In this document: one piece after another, positions 8,122 through 16,717 of the stretch | Position numbering within the stretch: position 1 is the first letter of the stretch | Layout: every line of letters begins with the position of its first letter | DNA from: Lysobacterales bacterium | GTDB taxonomy: Bacteria > Pseudomonadota > Gammaproteobacteria > Xanthomonadales > Xanthomonadaceae | NCBI GenBank assembly: GCA_017302135.1 | Contig: JAFLDZ010000011.1 | Location: 1-64,000 of the forward strand | Direction: 5' to 3' | Length of the DNA stretch: 64,000 bases | Notes under the pieces: generated by a model | Told to the model about the DNA's origin: nothing | The model's input: the letters and a program-made list of their open reading frames with translations, nothing else | Databases searched by the model: none | Translations under genes and position numbers: made by a program

Positions 8122-10250
8122 TCCGTCACCTCCCTCAACAAGCCCAGAATCCGCTTCTCCACCTCGGACAGCTCCGCATCAATCTCGGCCAGCGGCCTCG
8201 GTGGCTGGTACTGGAAGAACACGCGATTGAAGTTAATCTCATAGCCCACCTTACCGATGCCGCCGTCCTGTTCGTCCAGGGTTTGGCGGTCGATCCAGGC
8301 ATCTGCCACGTATGGCAGCACTTCGCGCCGCACGTAGCTGACGATGTCTTCTTTCAGCGGGATGTTTTCGGCGTCTTTGAGAGCAGGGTCGGGTTCGTAC
8401 TCGATCAGATGCTTCTTTCCGTCGCGATGCAGGCCCAACAACGCGTACAACTCTCTGGTTTTCAGATGGTCGGAAAGGACTTGCCCCGGGAACAGGTCCT
8501 CTGTGCCGAGAGGGTCGTCCTTGTGACGTTTGGCGATCACGGGTGCGGCGTCCGGATCCACGGTGGTAAAGCATTCGCGGAAGATCTTCCGCTGCGCGGT
8601 GCCCTTGCCGCCTTTGGCCCAACCCTGATCGTCCGGGAGTGTCTTTACGATGTTCTGCACCTGGGCCCAGACAATATTCCAGTCGGACTGCGGCTCGGTA
8701 CCCATGCGGTCTTCGATGGACAACAGCGCATCGTAGAGTTCGGGGCAGGTGTCGAGGAAGCGCTCTCTTGCGTCGTCAGTGATCTCGAAACGCAGACGCA
8801 GTGGGCGCAGCACGGTGATGCGGCGGTAGCCGAAGTCGATGTTGTCGAACACGCGGCTGATCTTGCTGTTGTCCAGCGCGCCATGTTCGCGGGTGACGGC
8901 GTCGAGCGCGGTCGGATCGAGATAGCGGCGCTTGTCGCCCAAGCTGCGCTTCATTGGCGTGTAGCGTTCGCGCGCGTCGATCAGCTGGATCTTGCCCTTG
9001 CGGTGTTTGGCCTTGCGATTGGTGACCACCCAGATGAAGGTGCCGATGCCGGTGTTGTAAAACATCTGTTCGGGTAAGGCGACGATGGCTTCGAGTTGGT
9101 CGTGCTCGATGATCCAGCGGCGGATATCGCTTTCGCCGCTACCGGCGCCGCCGGTGAACAGGGGCGAGCCGTTGAACACTACGGCCGCGCGCGAGCCGGA
9201 CTTGTCGAGGTCTCCCGCCTTGTAGTCCTGAAATTTGCTCATCATGTAGAGCAGGAATAGCAGGGCACCGTCGTTGATGCGCGGCAGTTTGCCGCTGTAA
9301 CCGCGGAAGTTGGGCCAGCGATCGATGATCTTTTTCTCTGCCTTCCAGTCCACACCAAAGGGCGGGTTTGCCAGCAGGTAATCGAAGTGATGATCCGGAA
9401 ACGGATCTTCCGTGAGGGTATTGCCCAGCACCACCAGACCATCCTTGTGGCCCTTGATCAAGAGGTCAGAGGCGGCCACAGCATAGGAGCGCGGGTTGTA
9501 ATCCTGACCGAAGACCTTGACCGTGGCCTGCTCGTTGTGGGCGCGGATCCAGTTCTGTGCTTCGGCCAGCATACCGCCGGTACCGCAGGCCGGATCGCAG
9601 ATGGTGACAATGACGCCGGCCTGCGTCAGCACGCTGGTGTCAGGCTCCAGCAGCAGGTTGACCATGAGCTGGATAACTTCACGCGGGGTGAAGTGATCGC
9701 CGGCCGTTTCGTTTGCGGCTTCGTTGAAGCGGCGGATCAGGTCTTCGAACACTAGACCCATGGTGATGTTGTCGACCTTGCGCGGATGCAGGTCGATCTC
9801 GGCGAACTGGGCGACGACCTGATAGAGGCGATTGGACTCTTCGAGTTTGTCGATCTCCTTATCGAACTCGAAGCGCTCGAAGATCTTGCGTATGTTCTCG
9901 GAGAAGCCGGCGATGTAGTCGGCCAAGTGGCGACCGATGTTGTCCGGGTCGCCCTTGAGCTTCTGGAAGTCGAGCTGACTGTGGTTGTGGAAGCCCAGCG
10001 ACCGGCCATCCTCATCCTTGGCCAAGTTGTTGAGAACGGCGTCGATGTTGGGGATTTTCTTGGCTTTCAGCTCTTCATGGCGCTTGAGTACTTTTGCCTT
10101 GGTGGGCGCAAGTACAGCGTCGAAGCGGCGCAGCACGGTCAGCGGCAGCATCACGCGCTCGTACTGCGGCGGGCGGTAAGGGCCACGCAGCAGGTCGGCG
10201 ACCGACCAGATGAAGTTCGCAAGTTGTTGGAAGTTGGCGGTCACGCGCAC
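8118..10250 (-). CDS. hsdM: type I DNA methyltransferase subunit M
   Basis: The 710-residue N6-adenine methyltransferase has the HsdM N-terminal helical domain (QQLANFIWSVADLLRG), SAM-binding motif I DPACGTGGM near residue 217, and catalytic NPPFG near 293. The N-terminal region and TAGDHFTPREV are typical of the family. I keep the GTG start because the family homology begins at once after it. The same frame stays open upstream through four GGGTCA hexamers, but with no good start codon. It is the first gene of the hsdM-hsdS-ptuA-ptuB-hsdR operon. Confidence 0.95.
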   Translation of the reverse strand: MRVTANFQQLANFIWSVADLLRGPYRPPQYERVMLPLTVLRRFDAVLAPTKAKVLKRHEELKAKKIPNIDAVLNNLAKDEDGRSLGFHNHSQLDFQKLKGDPDNIGRHLADYIAGFSENIRKIFERFEFDKEIDKLEESNRLYQVVAQFAEIDLHPRKVDNITMGLVFEDLIRRFNEAANETAGDHFTPREVIQLMVNLLLEPDTSVLTQAGVIVTICDPACGTGGMLAEAQNWIRAHNEQATVKVFGQDYNPRSYAVAASDLLIKGHKDGLVVLGNTLTEDPFPDHHFDYLLANPPFGVDWKAEKKIIDRWPNFRGYSGKLPRINDGALLFLLYMMSKFQDYKAGDLDKSGSRAAVVFNGSPLFTGGAGSGESDIRRWIIEHDQLEAIVALPEQMFYNTGIGTFIWVVTNRKAKHRKGKIQLIDARERYTPMKRSLGDKRRYLDPTALDAVTREHGALDNSKISRVFDNIDFGYRRITVLRPLRLRFEITDDARERFLDTCPELYDALLSIEDRMGTEPQSDWNIVWAQVQNIVKTLPDDQGWAKGGKGTAQRKIFRECFTTVDPDAAPVIAKRHKDDPLGTEDLFPGQVLSDHLKTRELYALLGLHRDGKKHLIEYEPDPALKDAENIPLKEDIVSYVRREVLPYVADAWIDRQTLDEQDGGIGKVGYEINFNRVFFQYQPPRPLAEIDAELSEVEKRILGLLREVTE

Positions 10251-10278
10251 GACCTGAAGTGCATGTGGCGTTCCAATT

Positions 10279-10302
10279 GGGTCAGGGTCAGGGTCAGGGT
10301 CA
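10279..10302. repeat. (GGGTCA)4 tandem hexamer
   Basis: Four perfect GGGTCA units lie 29 bp upstream of the hsdM GTG start. A six-base unit cannot change the frame, but copy-number change would alter spacing in the 5' leader or promoter of the operon. A related string, GGGGTCAGGTTTAATTG, occurs near 10419-10435. Confidence 0.85.
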
Positions 10303-10562
10303 GGGGCATGCAGTTGTCCAGCAGAAGGCGGGTGGCCTTTGGGGGGAGTGAGTACTCCACCATCGTGGGCGCTTGATGCGATGGTACCCGGACGCCCGGC
10401 GACTTAGCGCACAAAATGGGGTCAGGTTTAATTGCCAACGCCGCTATTGGCCGATAGCAGCCCAACCGGACTCGCCCAAGATGGAACCAGTGCGGCCCCG
10501 ACGCTCTCAGCGATGGGAACGGCACGGCTCACGCACTCGTTGTATGGTCATGGGCTAACAGC

Positions 10563-10694
10563 GCCCCTCATCCGGCCTTCGGCCACCTTCTCCCCGTGCG
10601 GGGCACGGGGAGAAGGAAAGCGGCGGGGCAGGTTGAACCTTTCCTTCTCCCCGCACGCGGGGAGAAGGTGGCGCGAAGCGACGGTTGAGGGGCA
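10563..10694. repeat. inverted pair of CCTTCTCCCCG palindromic elements
   Basis: Two ~55-bp elements in opposite orientation. Each contains an internal hairpin (first copy: CCTTCTCCCCGTG ... CACGGGGAGAAGG) flanked by CCCTCA(T/A)CCG-type sequence at the outer ends. This is the pattern of the CCCTCATCC..CACCTTCTCCCCG intergenic repeats that I associate with Xanthomonadaceae genomes. Confidence 0.75.
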
Positions 10695-11174
10695 TGAGCG
10701 GCCGCGCTGTTGGATCAGCCATGTGGTCGGCTTCGCTCGCCGCCGCGATCCCGGCTCTCGCCGGTGGCGAGAACCGGGCTACGAAAGCGATTGGTTCGTT
10801 GGGTTGTGATGCTGGAAGCGTCGTGGCTGAGGCTCTGAGCATCATGGTTGAGCCTTGATGTGTCACCGGCGGTGCTTCGATCTTCAGCGTCGAGGCTCTG
10901 ATGCTTCAATGTCGAAGCTCCGAGCCTCAACGTCGAAGCGATTTGACCCAACATCGCAGCGATCAGCCTCGACGCCGAAGAAAAAAGCATCGCCGCCGTG
11001 GCTTGGGAACTCCGCGCGCGGGGCCGGAAGCTTCGACGATGGTGAAAATTTCATCATCGCTGGGGCTTCAGAGCCCCGGCGTCGGGGAAATTCGGATCAA
11101 CGCCGGTGTTCGCGACGGCATGTCTTGAGTGTGGAACAGCAAATCCAGGGAAAGGGCAGTGCATGCCCACCCCA

Positions 11175-11212
11175 CAAACAAAAAAACCGACCTGCTTGCG
11201 CAGATCGGTTTT
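11175..11212 (-). terminator. rho-independent terminator after tRNA-Val
   Basis: On the minus strand, a stem AAAACCGA..TCGGTTTT with an inner CTGC/GCAG pairing is followed by a run of seven T and TGTTTG. It lies about 65 bp beyond the encoded CCA of the tRNA. Confidence 0.75.
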
Positions 11213-11276
11213 CCGTATGTTTTCCGTACTGCATGCCGTGGCAAGCAAGGAAAATCGCACAACCGTTTGATCGATA

Positions 11277-11351
11277 TGGTGGGCGGTGCAGGGTTCGAAC
11301 CTGCGACCCTTGCCGTGTGAAGGCAATGCTCTACCGCTGAGCTAACCGCCC
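11277..11351 (-). tRNA. tRNA-Val (CAC)
   Basis: On the minus strand the 75-nt sequence folds as a tRNA. The acceptor arm GGGCGGT pairs with ACCGCCC, followed by discriminator A and an encoded CCA. The D-arm region is AGCTCAGCGGTAGAGC, the anticodon stem TTGCC/GGCAA encloses loop TTCACAC (anticodon CAC), and the T-arm has GGTTCGAACC. The defence region lies directly on its 3' side. Confidence 0.97.
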
Positions 11352-11426
11352 GGAGATCGGGTTGATGATTGTACGGAGTGGGCGAAACCGAGGCAAGCCG
11401 GGAGACGCCCGGTGCTGCGGGGAGGC

Positions 11427-12278
11427 TTACTCCAGTTCGGATTTGGCGTAGGCGGCGTCCAGGGCTTCCATCGCATCCAGCGGTTTGCAGCCGGCGGCTT
11501 TCTCGTAGGCGGCTGCGGCGGCGTCTTCCTTCTTGTCGCCGTGCAGCAGCATCAGCAGGTTGCCGTGCTCGATGTTGGCGATCGGCGAGGCCGGGGTGAG
11601 CTTCAGCGCTTCCTTGATGTGCTTCTCGGCCTCGGACGCCTTGGCGCCGTAGGTCAGGCCGCCGATCATCGCGCCGATCTTGTTGATGATTTCGCCGTGG
11701 TAGATCGCCATCGCGGTATGCGCTTCGGCGTGTTTGGGCGCCAGCGACAGCGCGGTGTCCAGCGAGGTGCGGACCTTGCCGGCGATGCCGTCCTTCAGCG
11801 CTTTGGCGATCGACAGCCCCTGGCTGTAGCGACCGAGCGCGAAGGCGTGGCGGTAGTGGCTGTTGGCTTCATCGGGAAGCGCCTTGATGGCGGCTTCGGC
11901 GAGTTTTGCGGCCTGTTCGAAACGCTTGAGCTTTTCCGCGTCGTTGTCGACGAGGTAGGTGGCGTGGATGCCGATCGCTTTGGTGGCGACCGAGGCGCCG
12001 ACCGGGCCGAGCGCTTCGCCGGCTTCGAATGCGGCCTTGAAGTCGCCGGCGTGGAAGCTGCGCCACGCATCCTGCAGCGCTTCGGCCAGCGCGTTGGCGT
12101 CCATCCCCTTCGGGGCGGCCTTGCCGGCGGCTTTGATCAGCGCTGCGGTGTGTTTCGCATCCGGGAAGGGTTCGCAATCGCCGGCATGCAGCTTGGGCCA
12201 GGCTTTCTTGAGCGCATCGCCGGCATAGGCGAAGGCTTTGGCGTCGTGGGGGAAGGCGGCCCAGCTGGATTTGGCCAT
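11427..12278 (-). CDS. tetratricopeptide-repeat protein
   Basis: The 283-residue soluble protein is rich in Ala/Lys helices with TPR-like spacing, for example ALSLAPKHAEAHTAMAIYHG and ALKLTPASPIANIEHGNLLM, in a layout like the regulator-of-microtubule-dynamics (RMD)-type TPR group. I place the start at MAKSSW (12278), which has a GAGGAC ribosome-binding site; an upstream in-frame start at 12446 would add a non-conserved leader. No signal peptide is seen. It is transcribed divergently from the phasin gene. A protein-interaction role is likely, partner unknown. Confidence 0.7.
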   Translation of the reverse strand: MAKSSWAAFPHDAKAFAYAGDALKKAWPKLHAGDCEPFPDAKHTAALIKAAGKAAPKGMDANALAEALQDAWRSFHAGDFKAAFEAGEALGPVGASVATKAIGIHATYLVDNDAEKLKRFEQAAKLAEAAIKALPDEANSHYRHAFALGRYSQGLSIAKALKDGIAGKVRTSLDTALSLAPKHAEAHTAMAIYHGEIINKIGAMIGGLTYGAKASEAEKHIKEALKLTPASPIANIEHGNLLMLLHGDKKEDAAAAAYEKAAGCKPLDAMEALDAAYAKSELE

Positions 12279-12448
12279 GTTCGAGTCCTCGCAAAGTAAG
12301 CCGTCAGCATCCCGCGAGTCGCGATGCGTGGCAAGCCCTGCAGGCCTTGCGGCGTGGGCGTTGCCTAGTGTGTTTGCTCTGCCGTGCGGGGCCATGCTGA
12401 CTGCGTCCAAAGCCGGGCCCCCCGGCATCCCCGCAACGGAGATCACTC

Positions 12449-12862
12449 ATGGCACGCAAGAAAATCACCGGCAAAACCCGTATTTCCACTCCCGCCGCAA
12501 CGCCGCGCCACCTGTGGCTCGCCGGTCTGGGCTTGGCGTCGATGGCTCGCAAGCAGGGCTTCGCGGCTGTCGGTGGCGCCGCCGACCGTGTCGTCGAAGC
12601 GCGCCGTCAGGCGACCGCCGCCGTCGGCCAGGTGCAGTCCAATCTCAGCGCCGCTGCCTGCGAACTGCGCAACCGCATCGAAACCGGTGCCGCCCAGTTG
12701 AGCAATACCCTCGAAACCACGCTGTCGCCACTGGTCGCCCGCTTCAAGCCGGCGAAAGCCAAGCGCACCGCCCGTCGCGGTCGCAAGCCGGGCAGCAAGA
12801 ACGTCCGCCGCACCACCGCGACGAAGACCGTCAAAGCAGTGAAGCGCGCACGCAAGGCCTGA
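12449..12862 (+). CDS. phasin family protein (PHA granule-associated)
   Basis: The 137-residue protein has the phasin N-terminal signature HLWLAGLGLASMARKQG, an amphipathic helical middle (residues ~40-95) and a histone-like Lys/Arg/Ala-rich tail from about residue 96 (KAKRTARRGRKPGSKN). This matches PhaF/PhaI-type polyhydroxyalkanoate granule proteins, whose basic tail binds DNA. The start has a GGAG site 6-10 bases upstream. A hairpin terminator follows. No PHA synthase gene is in the window. Confidence 0.75.
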   Translation: MARKKITGKTRISTPAATPRHLWLAGLGLASMARKQGFAAVGGAADRVVEARRQATAAVGQVQSNLSAAACELRNRIETGAAQLSNTLETTLSPLVARFKPAKAKRTARRGRKPGSKNVRRTTATKTVKAVKRARKA

Positions 12863-12883
12863 TTTTTTCGAAACGCAAAAAAG

Positions 12884-12917
12884 CAAGGGCGCCGATGGCG
12901 CCCTTGTTCGTTTCCGT
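12884..12917 (+). terminator. terminator of phasin gene
   Basis: CAAGGGCGCC-GAT-GGCGCCCTTG forms a 10-bp stem, followed by TTCGTTTCC, 22 bp past the phasin stop codon. Confidence 0.7.
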
Positions 12918-12937
12918 GCAGCGGTGGACTCACGGAA

Positions 12938-13037
12938 TGGGGTCGCATCCCTCGTTGTTCATGCATATTTCAAACCGGTATTCGTAATCGCTCATCGCCA
13001 ATGTATGGACGATGCGTCCGGCTTCTGCGCACAACGA
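12938..13037 (-). pseudogene. C-terminal remnant of small Cys-rich secreted protein
   Basis: On the minus strand an open frame ends in YEYRFEICMNNEGCDPIP and stop. This resembles the end of the small protein at 60336 (AYEDCLIRNGCQIP), and has an upstream Cys in the same frame. There is no signal peptide or start of its own; the frame runs into a strong hairpin at 13039-13072. I read it as a decayed tail of a paralogue of the neighbouring gene. Confidence 0.35.
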
Positions 13038-13038
13038 A

Positions 13039-13072
13039 GATGCCTGCCGCATATACGGCAGGCATCTTCGAC
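13039..13072. other. perfect 14-bp stem-loop
   Basis: GAAGATGCCTGCCG and its exact reverse complement surround a 6-base loop (CATATA). There is no T-run on either side, so it is not a classical terminator. It separates the Cys-rich gene at 13116-13349 from the remnant beyond it. Confidence 0.7.
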
Positions 13073-13115
13073 AAAGGCAGCTTCGTTCCTGAAATGGTGG
13101 GCGTGGATTCCGGAA

Positions 13116-13349
13116 TCAGTAGCGACGATCGCCGGGGATCATCTGCGCTGCCGATTTTGCCGGCAGATAACCGTACCGGCAGAGCCAGTATCCGTCCCTG
13201 CAGATATCCGCATCGATTCCGGCAGCCAGGCAAGCACGGAATTCTGCCGCGCATCCATAGGGATCCACTGCGGCTGCGTTGCCGGAAGACACGGCGAGGA
13301 GAAGTCCCGTCACCAGTGTGCCGACGGTCGATTTCAGCGTTGTTTTCAT
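13116..13349 (-). CDS. small secreted Cys-rich protein
   Basis: The 77-residue product starts at MKTTLK, with an AAGGAATT ribosome-binding site just upstream, and has a Sec signal peptide ending near AAAVD (~residue 28). The mature part has four Cys (GCAAEFRACL, ADICRDGYWLC), likely forming two disulfides. It is similar in size and Cys layout to the protein at 60336-60536. Function unknown; likely periplasmic or extracellular. Confidence 0.65.
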   Translation of the reverse strand: MKTTLKSTVGTLVTGLLLAVSSGNAAAVDPYGCAAEFRACLAAGIDADICRDGYWLCRYGYLPAKSAAQMIPGDRRY

Positions 13350-13603
13350 GGCCAATTCCTTTTTTCCGTTGAAAAATCCCCTGCGGGTGCAGAGTACTGC
13401 CGTAGTTGGATGGCTGCAATTCCGTGCGGCGCCGGTGAATGTGCGCCGCGTCATGGATCAAGGCAAGGATCGAGACGATGTCGTGTCGTCTGCAGATGTC
13501 GACCGCAGCAGCGAGTCGAGCACCGAAGGGCTGGAGGTTGTGGTCCTCTTGAAATATGCGAAACGGGCAACGCCACGCGCCCCTGCGGCCGTTAAAATGC
13601 CGC

Positions 13604-14794
13604 ATGACCGAACCGACTCCCGCCATCGCCGACATCGATGCCCTGCGCCATCGCCATGCCGAGGCGAGCGAGCGGCCGACCCGGATCCACGTCGATCTCG
13701 ATGCGCTTTCGCACAATCTGCGTGCGCTGCGCGCGCATGCGGGCGTGCCGGTGATGGGGATCGTCAAGGCCAACGCCTACGGCCACGGTCTGGTGCCCGT
13801 GGCCTTGCATCTGCAGGCGCAGGGGGCTGAGTACATGGGTGTGGCCTTCCTCGAAGAAGGCATCGCGCTGCGGCAGGCGGGCGTGCAGGTGCCGATCCTG
13901 GTGATGGGCGGCATCTTCGGGCCGCAGGTGGCGCTGTTCATCGTCCACAATCTGGACATCACGGTGTCGTCGCTGGACAAGCTGCGCCAGGTCGAACGCG
14001 CGGCCGAGGCGCTTGGTCGCAAGGCCACGATCCATCTGAAGATCGATACCGGGATGGAGCGCATCGGTGTGCACAGCTACCACGCGGGCGCCTTCATCGA
14101 AGCGGCGGTCGCATCGCCCTGGTGCGTGGTGAAGGGCGTCTATTCGCATCTGGCCTGCGCCGACGACCCCGCATCGCCGATGACCGCGCTGCAGCTCGAA
14201 CGCTTCCTCGACGCCTGCGCGCATTTCGACCGCATCGGCGCGCCGATGCCGCTGCGGCACCTGGCCAATTCCGGCGGGGTGCTGCATTTTCCCGAGACCC
14301 ATCTGGACATGGTCCGCCCCGGCATCGCGCTGTATGGCGTGCTGCCCGATCCGGCGTCGCAGCCCACCGTGGATCTCGAGCCTGCGCTGTCGCTGGTGTC
14401 TCAGGTCGTGTACTTCAAAGTGGTCGAAGCCGGACACCCGGTCAGTTACGGCGCGACTTGGACGCCGCAGTGCGACACGCGCGTGGTCACCATCCCGATC
14501 GGTTACGGCGACGGCTATCCGCGTTCGCTGTCGTCGCGCGGCGAAGTGCTGATCCGTGGGTATCGCCATCCCATCGTCGGTCGGATCTGCATGGATCAGT
14601 TCATGGTCGATCTCGGGCCGCAGGGCACCGCTTACAACGAAGACGACGTGGTGTTGATCGGTCGACAGGGCGATGCGGAAATCCGCTGCGAGGCGGTCGC
14701 GCAGGCGGCCGGGACCATTCCCTACGAGATTCTGGTCGGACTGAACGACCGCATTCCGCGCGAGTATCGCGGCGCCGATACTGCACAGACCTGA
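13604..14794 (+). CDS. alr: alanine racemase
   Basis: The 396-residue PLP enzyme interconverts L- and D-alanine for peptidoglycan. The PLP-binding lysine is K55 in GIVKANAYGHG; the second catalytic base is the Tyr of VSYGATW in the C-terminal beta domain, followed by GYGDGYPR and RICMDQFMVDLG, all standard for Alr. I choose ATG 13604 (MTEPTPAIAD), in frame with an earlier ATG at 13556 whose leader is not conserved. The photolyase-like gene begins 10 bp after its stop, so co-transcription is likely. Confidence 0.95.
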   Translation: MTEPTPAIADIDALRHRHAEASERPTRIHVDLDALSHNLRALRAHAGVPVMGIVKANAYGHGLVPVALHLQAQGAEYMGVAFLEEGIALRQAGVQVPILVMGGIFGPQVALFIVHNLDITVSSLDKLRQVERAAEALGRKATIHLKIDTGMERIGVHSYHAGAFIEAAVASPWCVVKGVYSHLACADDPASPMTALQLERFLDACAHFDRIGAPMPLRHLANSGGVLHFPETHLDMVRPGIALYGVLPDPASQPTVDLEPALSLVSQVVYFKVVEAGHPVSYGATWTPQCDTRVVTIPIGYGDGYPRSLSSRGEVLIRGYRHPIVGRICMDQFMVDLGPQGTAYNEDDVVLIGRQGDAEIRCEAVAQAAGTIPYEILVGLNDRIPREYRGADTAQT

Positions 14795-14804
14795 TGCGCC
14801 CTGC

Positions 14805-16475
14805 ATGACTTCCGACGCGCAGGTCCGCAATCCGCAGATCAGTCATCCGAAGATCAGTCAGCCTAAGATCCGCAATCTGGTCGTGGTGCTCGGCGATCAG
14901 CTAGACGCCGACTCTGCCGCGTTCGCCGGTTTCGATCCCGCCTGCGATGCGGTGTGGATGGCCGAAGTCGCGCATGAAGCCACCCAGGTCTGGAGCACCA
15001 AGGCGCGGATCGCGATGTTCCTCGCAGCGATGCGCCATTTCCGCGATGCCTTGATCGCGCGCGGCTGGCGGGTGGAGTACCGCGCGCTGGACACGCATGC
15101 GTTCGCGACGCATGCGTTAACGACGCTTGAAGCGGCGCTGGCGGCGGATCTCGCTGTATTCAAGCCCGAACGTGTGGTGGCGGTGCAGCCGGGCGAATGG
15201 CGGCTGGCGCAGTCGCTGCCGCAGGTCTGCCGCGATGCCGGCGTGGATTGGGCCGAGCGTCCCGATCTGCATTTCTACGCCACGCCGGACGACTTCGCCG
15301 ACTGGGCGAAAGGCCGCAAGGAGCTGCGGCTGGAATATTTCTACCGCTGGCTGCGCAAACGCGAAGAGGTGCTGATCGAAGACGGCGAGCCGGTGGGCGG
15401 GCAGTGGAATTTCGATGCCGACAATCGCGGCACCTTCGGCAAGCAGGGCCCGGGCATGCTGCCGGCGCCGCGCGCGTTTCCGGCCGATGCGGTCACCCGC
15501 GAAGTCATCGAGCTGATCACTGCGCGATTCGCCGATCACCCCGGAACGCTCGACCGCTTCGATTGGCCGCTGACCACAGCGCAGGCGCAGCAGGCGCTGG
15601 ACGATTTCATCGAACACCGGCTGCCGCTGTTCGGCCGCTATCAGGATGCGATCTGGTCCGGCGAACCTTGGCTGTACCACTCGCGGCTGTCCGCTGCGAT
15701 GAATCTGAAACTGCTGTCGCCGCGCCGCGCGGTGGACGCGGCGGTGGCGGCGTGGCGCGCCGGCAGGGCGCCGATCGAAGCGGTGGAAGGCTTCGTCCGC
15801 CAGATCCTGGGCTGGCGCGAATTCGTGCGCGGCGTCTACTGGTTGCGCATGCCGGGCTTTCTCGACGACAACGCGCTGAACGCCGATCAGCCCTTGCCCG
15901 CGCTGTTCTGGACCGGCGACACGCAGATGGCCTGCATGCGCGACGCGCTGCGGCAGACGCTCGACCTGGGCTATTCGCATCACATCCAGCGGCTGATGGT
16001 GACCGGGCTGTTCGCGCTGCTGCTGGGCGTCCGGCCGCGCGAGATCCATGCGTGGTATCTCGCGGTCTATGTCGATGCGGTGGAATGGGCGGAGTTGCCG
16101 AATGTGCTGGGCATGAGCCAGTACGCCGACGGCGGGAAAATGGTCTCGAAGCCTTACGCCGCGTCGGGCCAGTACATCAAGCGCATGTCGAATCACTGCG
16201 CCGGCTGCCGCTTCGATCCCGCAGAAGCGCTGGGCCCGAAGGCTTGCCCGTTCACCACGCTGTACTGGGATTTCCTCGACCGCCACGCCGCGCGCTTCCG
16301 CGACCACCCGCGCGCGGGCATGCAGTGGCGCAACCTGGACCGGCTGGCGCCCGAGCGCATCCAGGCGATCCGCGAGCGGGCGGCGAACCTGCGTGCGGCC
16401 TTGGCCGCCACTGCGGTGCCTGCTTCCGACATGCCGGAGGGTTCGGTTTCCACCGCCGCGCAGATTCCGCGATGA
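14805..16475 (+). CDS. cryptochrome/photolyase, FeS (6-4)-type
   Basis: The 556-residue protein matches the FeS-BCP/prokaryotic (6-4) photolyase group. It starts with LVVVLGDQLD, and the C-terminal FAD domain carries Cys residues in the positions expected for a [4Fe-4S] cluster: MACMRD (~375), NHCAGC (~464-467) and KACPFTT (~481). It repairs UV-induced (6-4) lesions or acts as a light sensor; the sequence does not decide which. Its TGA overlaps the start of the SDR remnant (ATGA). Confidence 0.85.
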   Translation: MTSDAQVRNPQISHPKISQPKIRNLVVVLGDQLDADSAAFAGFDPACDAVWMAEVAHEATQVWSTKARIAMFLAAMRHFRDALIARGWRVEYRALDTHAFATHALTTLEAALAADLAVFKPERVVAVQPGEWRLAQSLPQVCRDAGVDWAERPDLHFYATPDDFADWAKGRKELRLEYFYRWLRKREEVLIEDGEPVGGQWNFDADNRGTFGKQGPGMLPAPRAFPADAVTREVIELITARFADHPGTLDRFDWPLTTAQAQQALDDFIEHRLPLFGRYQDAIWSGEPWLYHSRLSAAMNLKLLSPRRAVDAAVAAWRAGRAPIEAVEGFVRQILGWREFVRGVYWLRMPGFLDDNALNADQPLPALFWTGDTQMACMRDALRQTLDLGYSHHIQRLMVTGLFALLLGVRPREIHAWYLAVYVDAVEWAELPNVLGMSQYADGGKMVSKPYAASGQYIKRMSNHCAGCRFDPAEALGPKACPFTTLYWDFLDRHAARFRDHPRAGMQWRNLDRLAPERIQAIRERAANLRAALAATAVPASDMPEGSVSTAAQIPR

Positions 16476-16717
16476 GCCCATCTCGCCAGACCTGCCCGAT
16501 CACAGGCGCCAGATTCGTCTCCAGCGATCTGGCGCGCAGGGCGGTTTCCGCGCAGTATCCTCTTGGACGCCACGGAGAGGCCGCCGATGCCGCCGAACTC
16601 GCGGCGTTCCCGATGTCACAATGTGCTGCTTCGCAGCGTGCCGCATGGATCAGCGGGCAGATCATCGCCGTGGACGGTGGCTTCCTTGGCGTAAGACCCA
16701 CAGTGAAGGTGAGTTGA
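16472..16717 (+). pseudogene. internally deleted short-chain dehydrogenase (SDR)
   Basis: The 81-codon frame begins with an ATGA overlap to the photolyase stop and ends with TGATG overlapping the next photolyase. Residues ~30-75 (YPLGRHGEAADAAELAAF, WISGQIIAVDGGF) are the C-terminal signature of SDR oxidoreductases. The first ~170 residues, with the TGxxxGxG and YxxxK motifs, are missing. A full SDR gene therefore seems to have lost its middle by deletion while keeping translational coupling to both neighbours. Confidence 0.7.

Larger units (their letters stand above)
10251..11276. other. gene-poor, repeat-rich spacer between hsdM and tRNA-Val
   Basis: About 1 kb without a supportable gene. 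It contains the GGGTCA hexamers, a pair of inverted CCTTCTCCCCG elements (10563-10617 and 10640-10694), a stretch of imperfect GTCGAAGC / GAGGCTCTGA-like repeats at about 10830-10985, and the terminator downstream of the tRNA. ORFs here run across the tRNA or have no protein-like features. Confidence 0.7.

Noticed and set aside
10279..10302. GGGTCA tandem units considered as a CRISPR-like array
   Set aside because: Units are 6 bp with no spacers; it is a simple sequence repeat. No CRISPR array was seen anywhere in the window.
10855..11340. Plus-strand frame of 161 codons ending in the tRNA
   Set aside because: It runs through the tRNA-Val gene and its terminator and has no recognisable features.
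13039..13072. Perfect hairpin considered as a rho-independent terminator
   Set aside because: No T-run follows on either strand; kept only as a stem-loop.
12970..13773. 267-codon minus-strand frame over the Cys-rich gene
   Set aside because: Arg-rich shadow frame; the real gene is the 77-residue secreted protein with a good ribosome-binding site and signal peptide.
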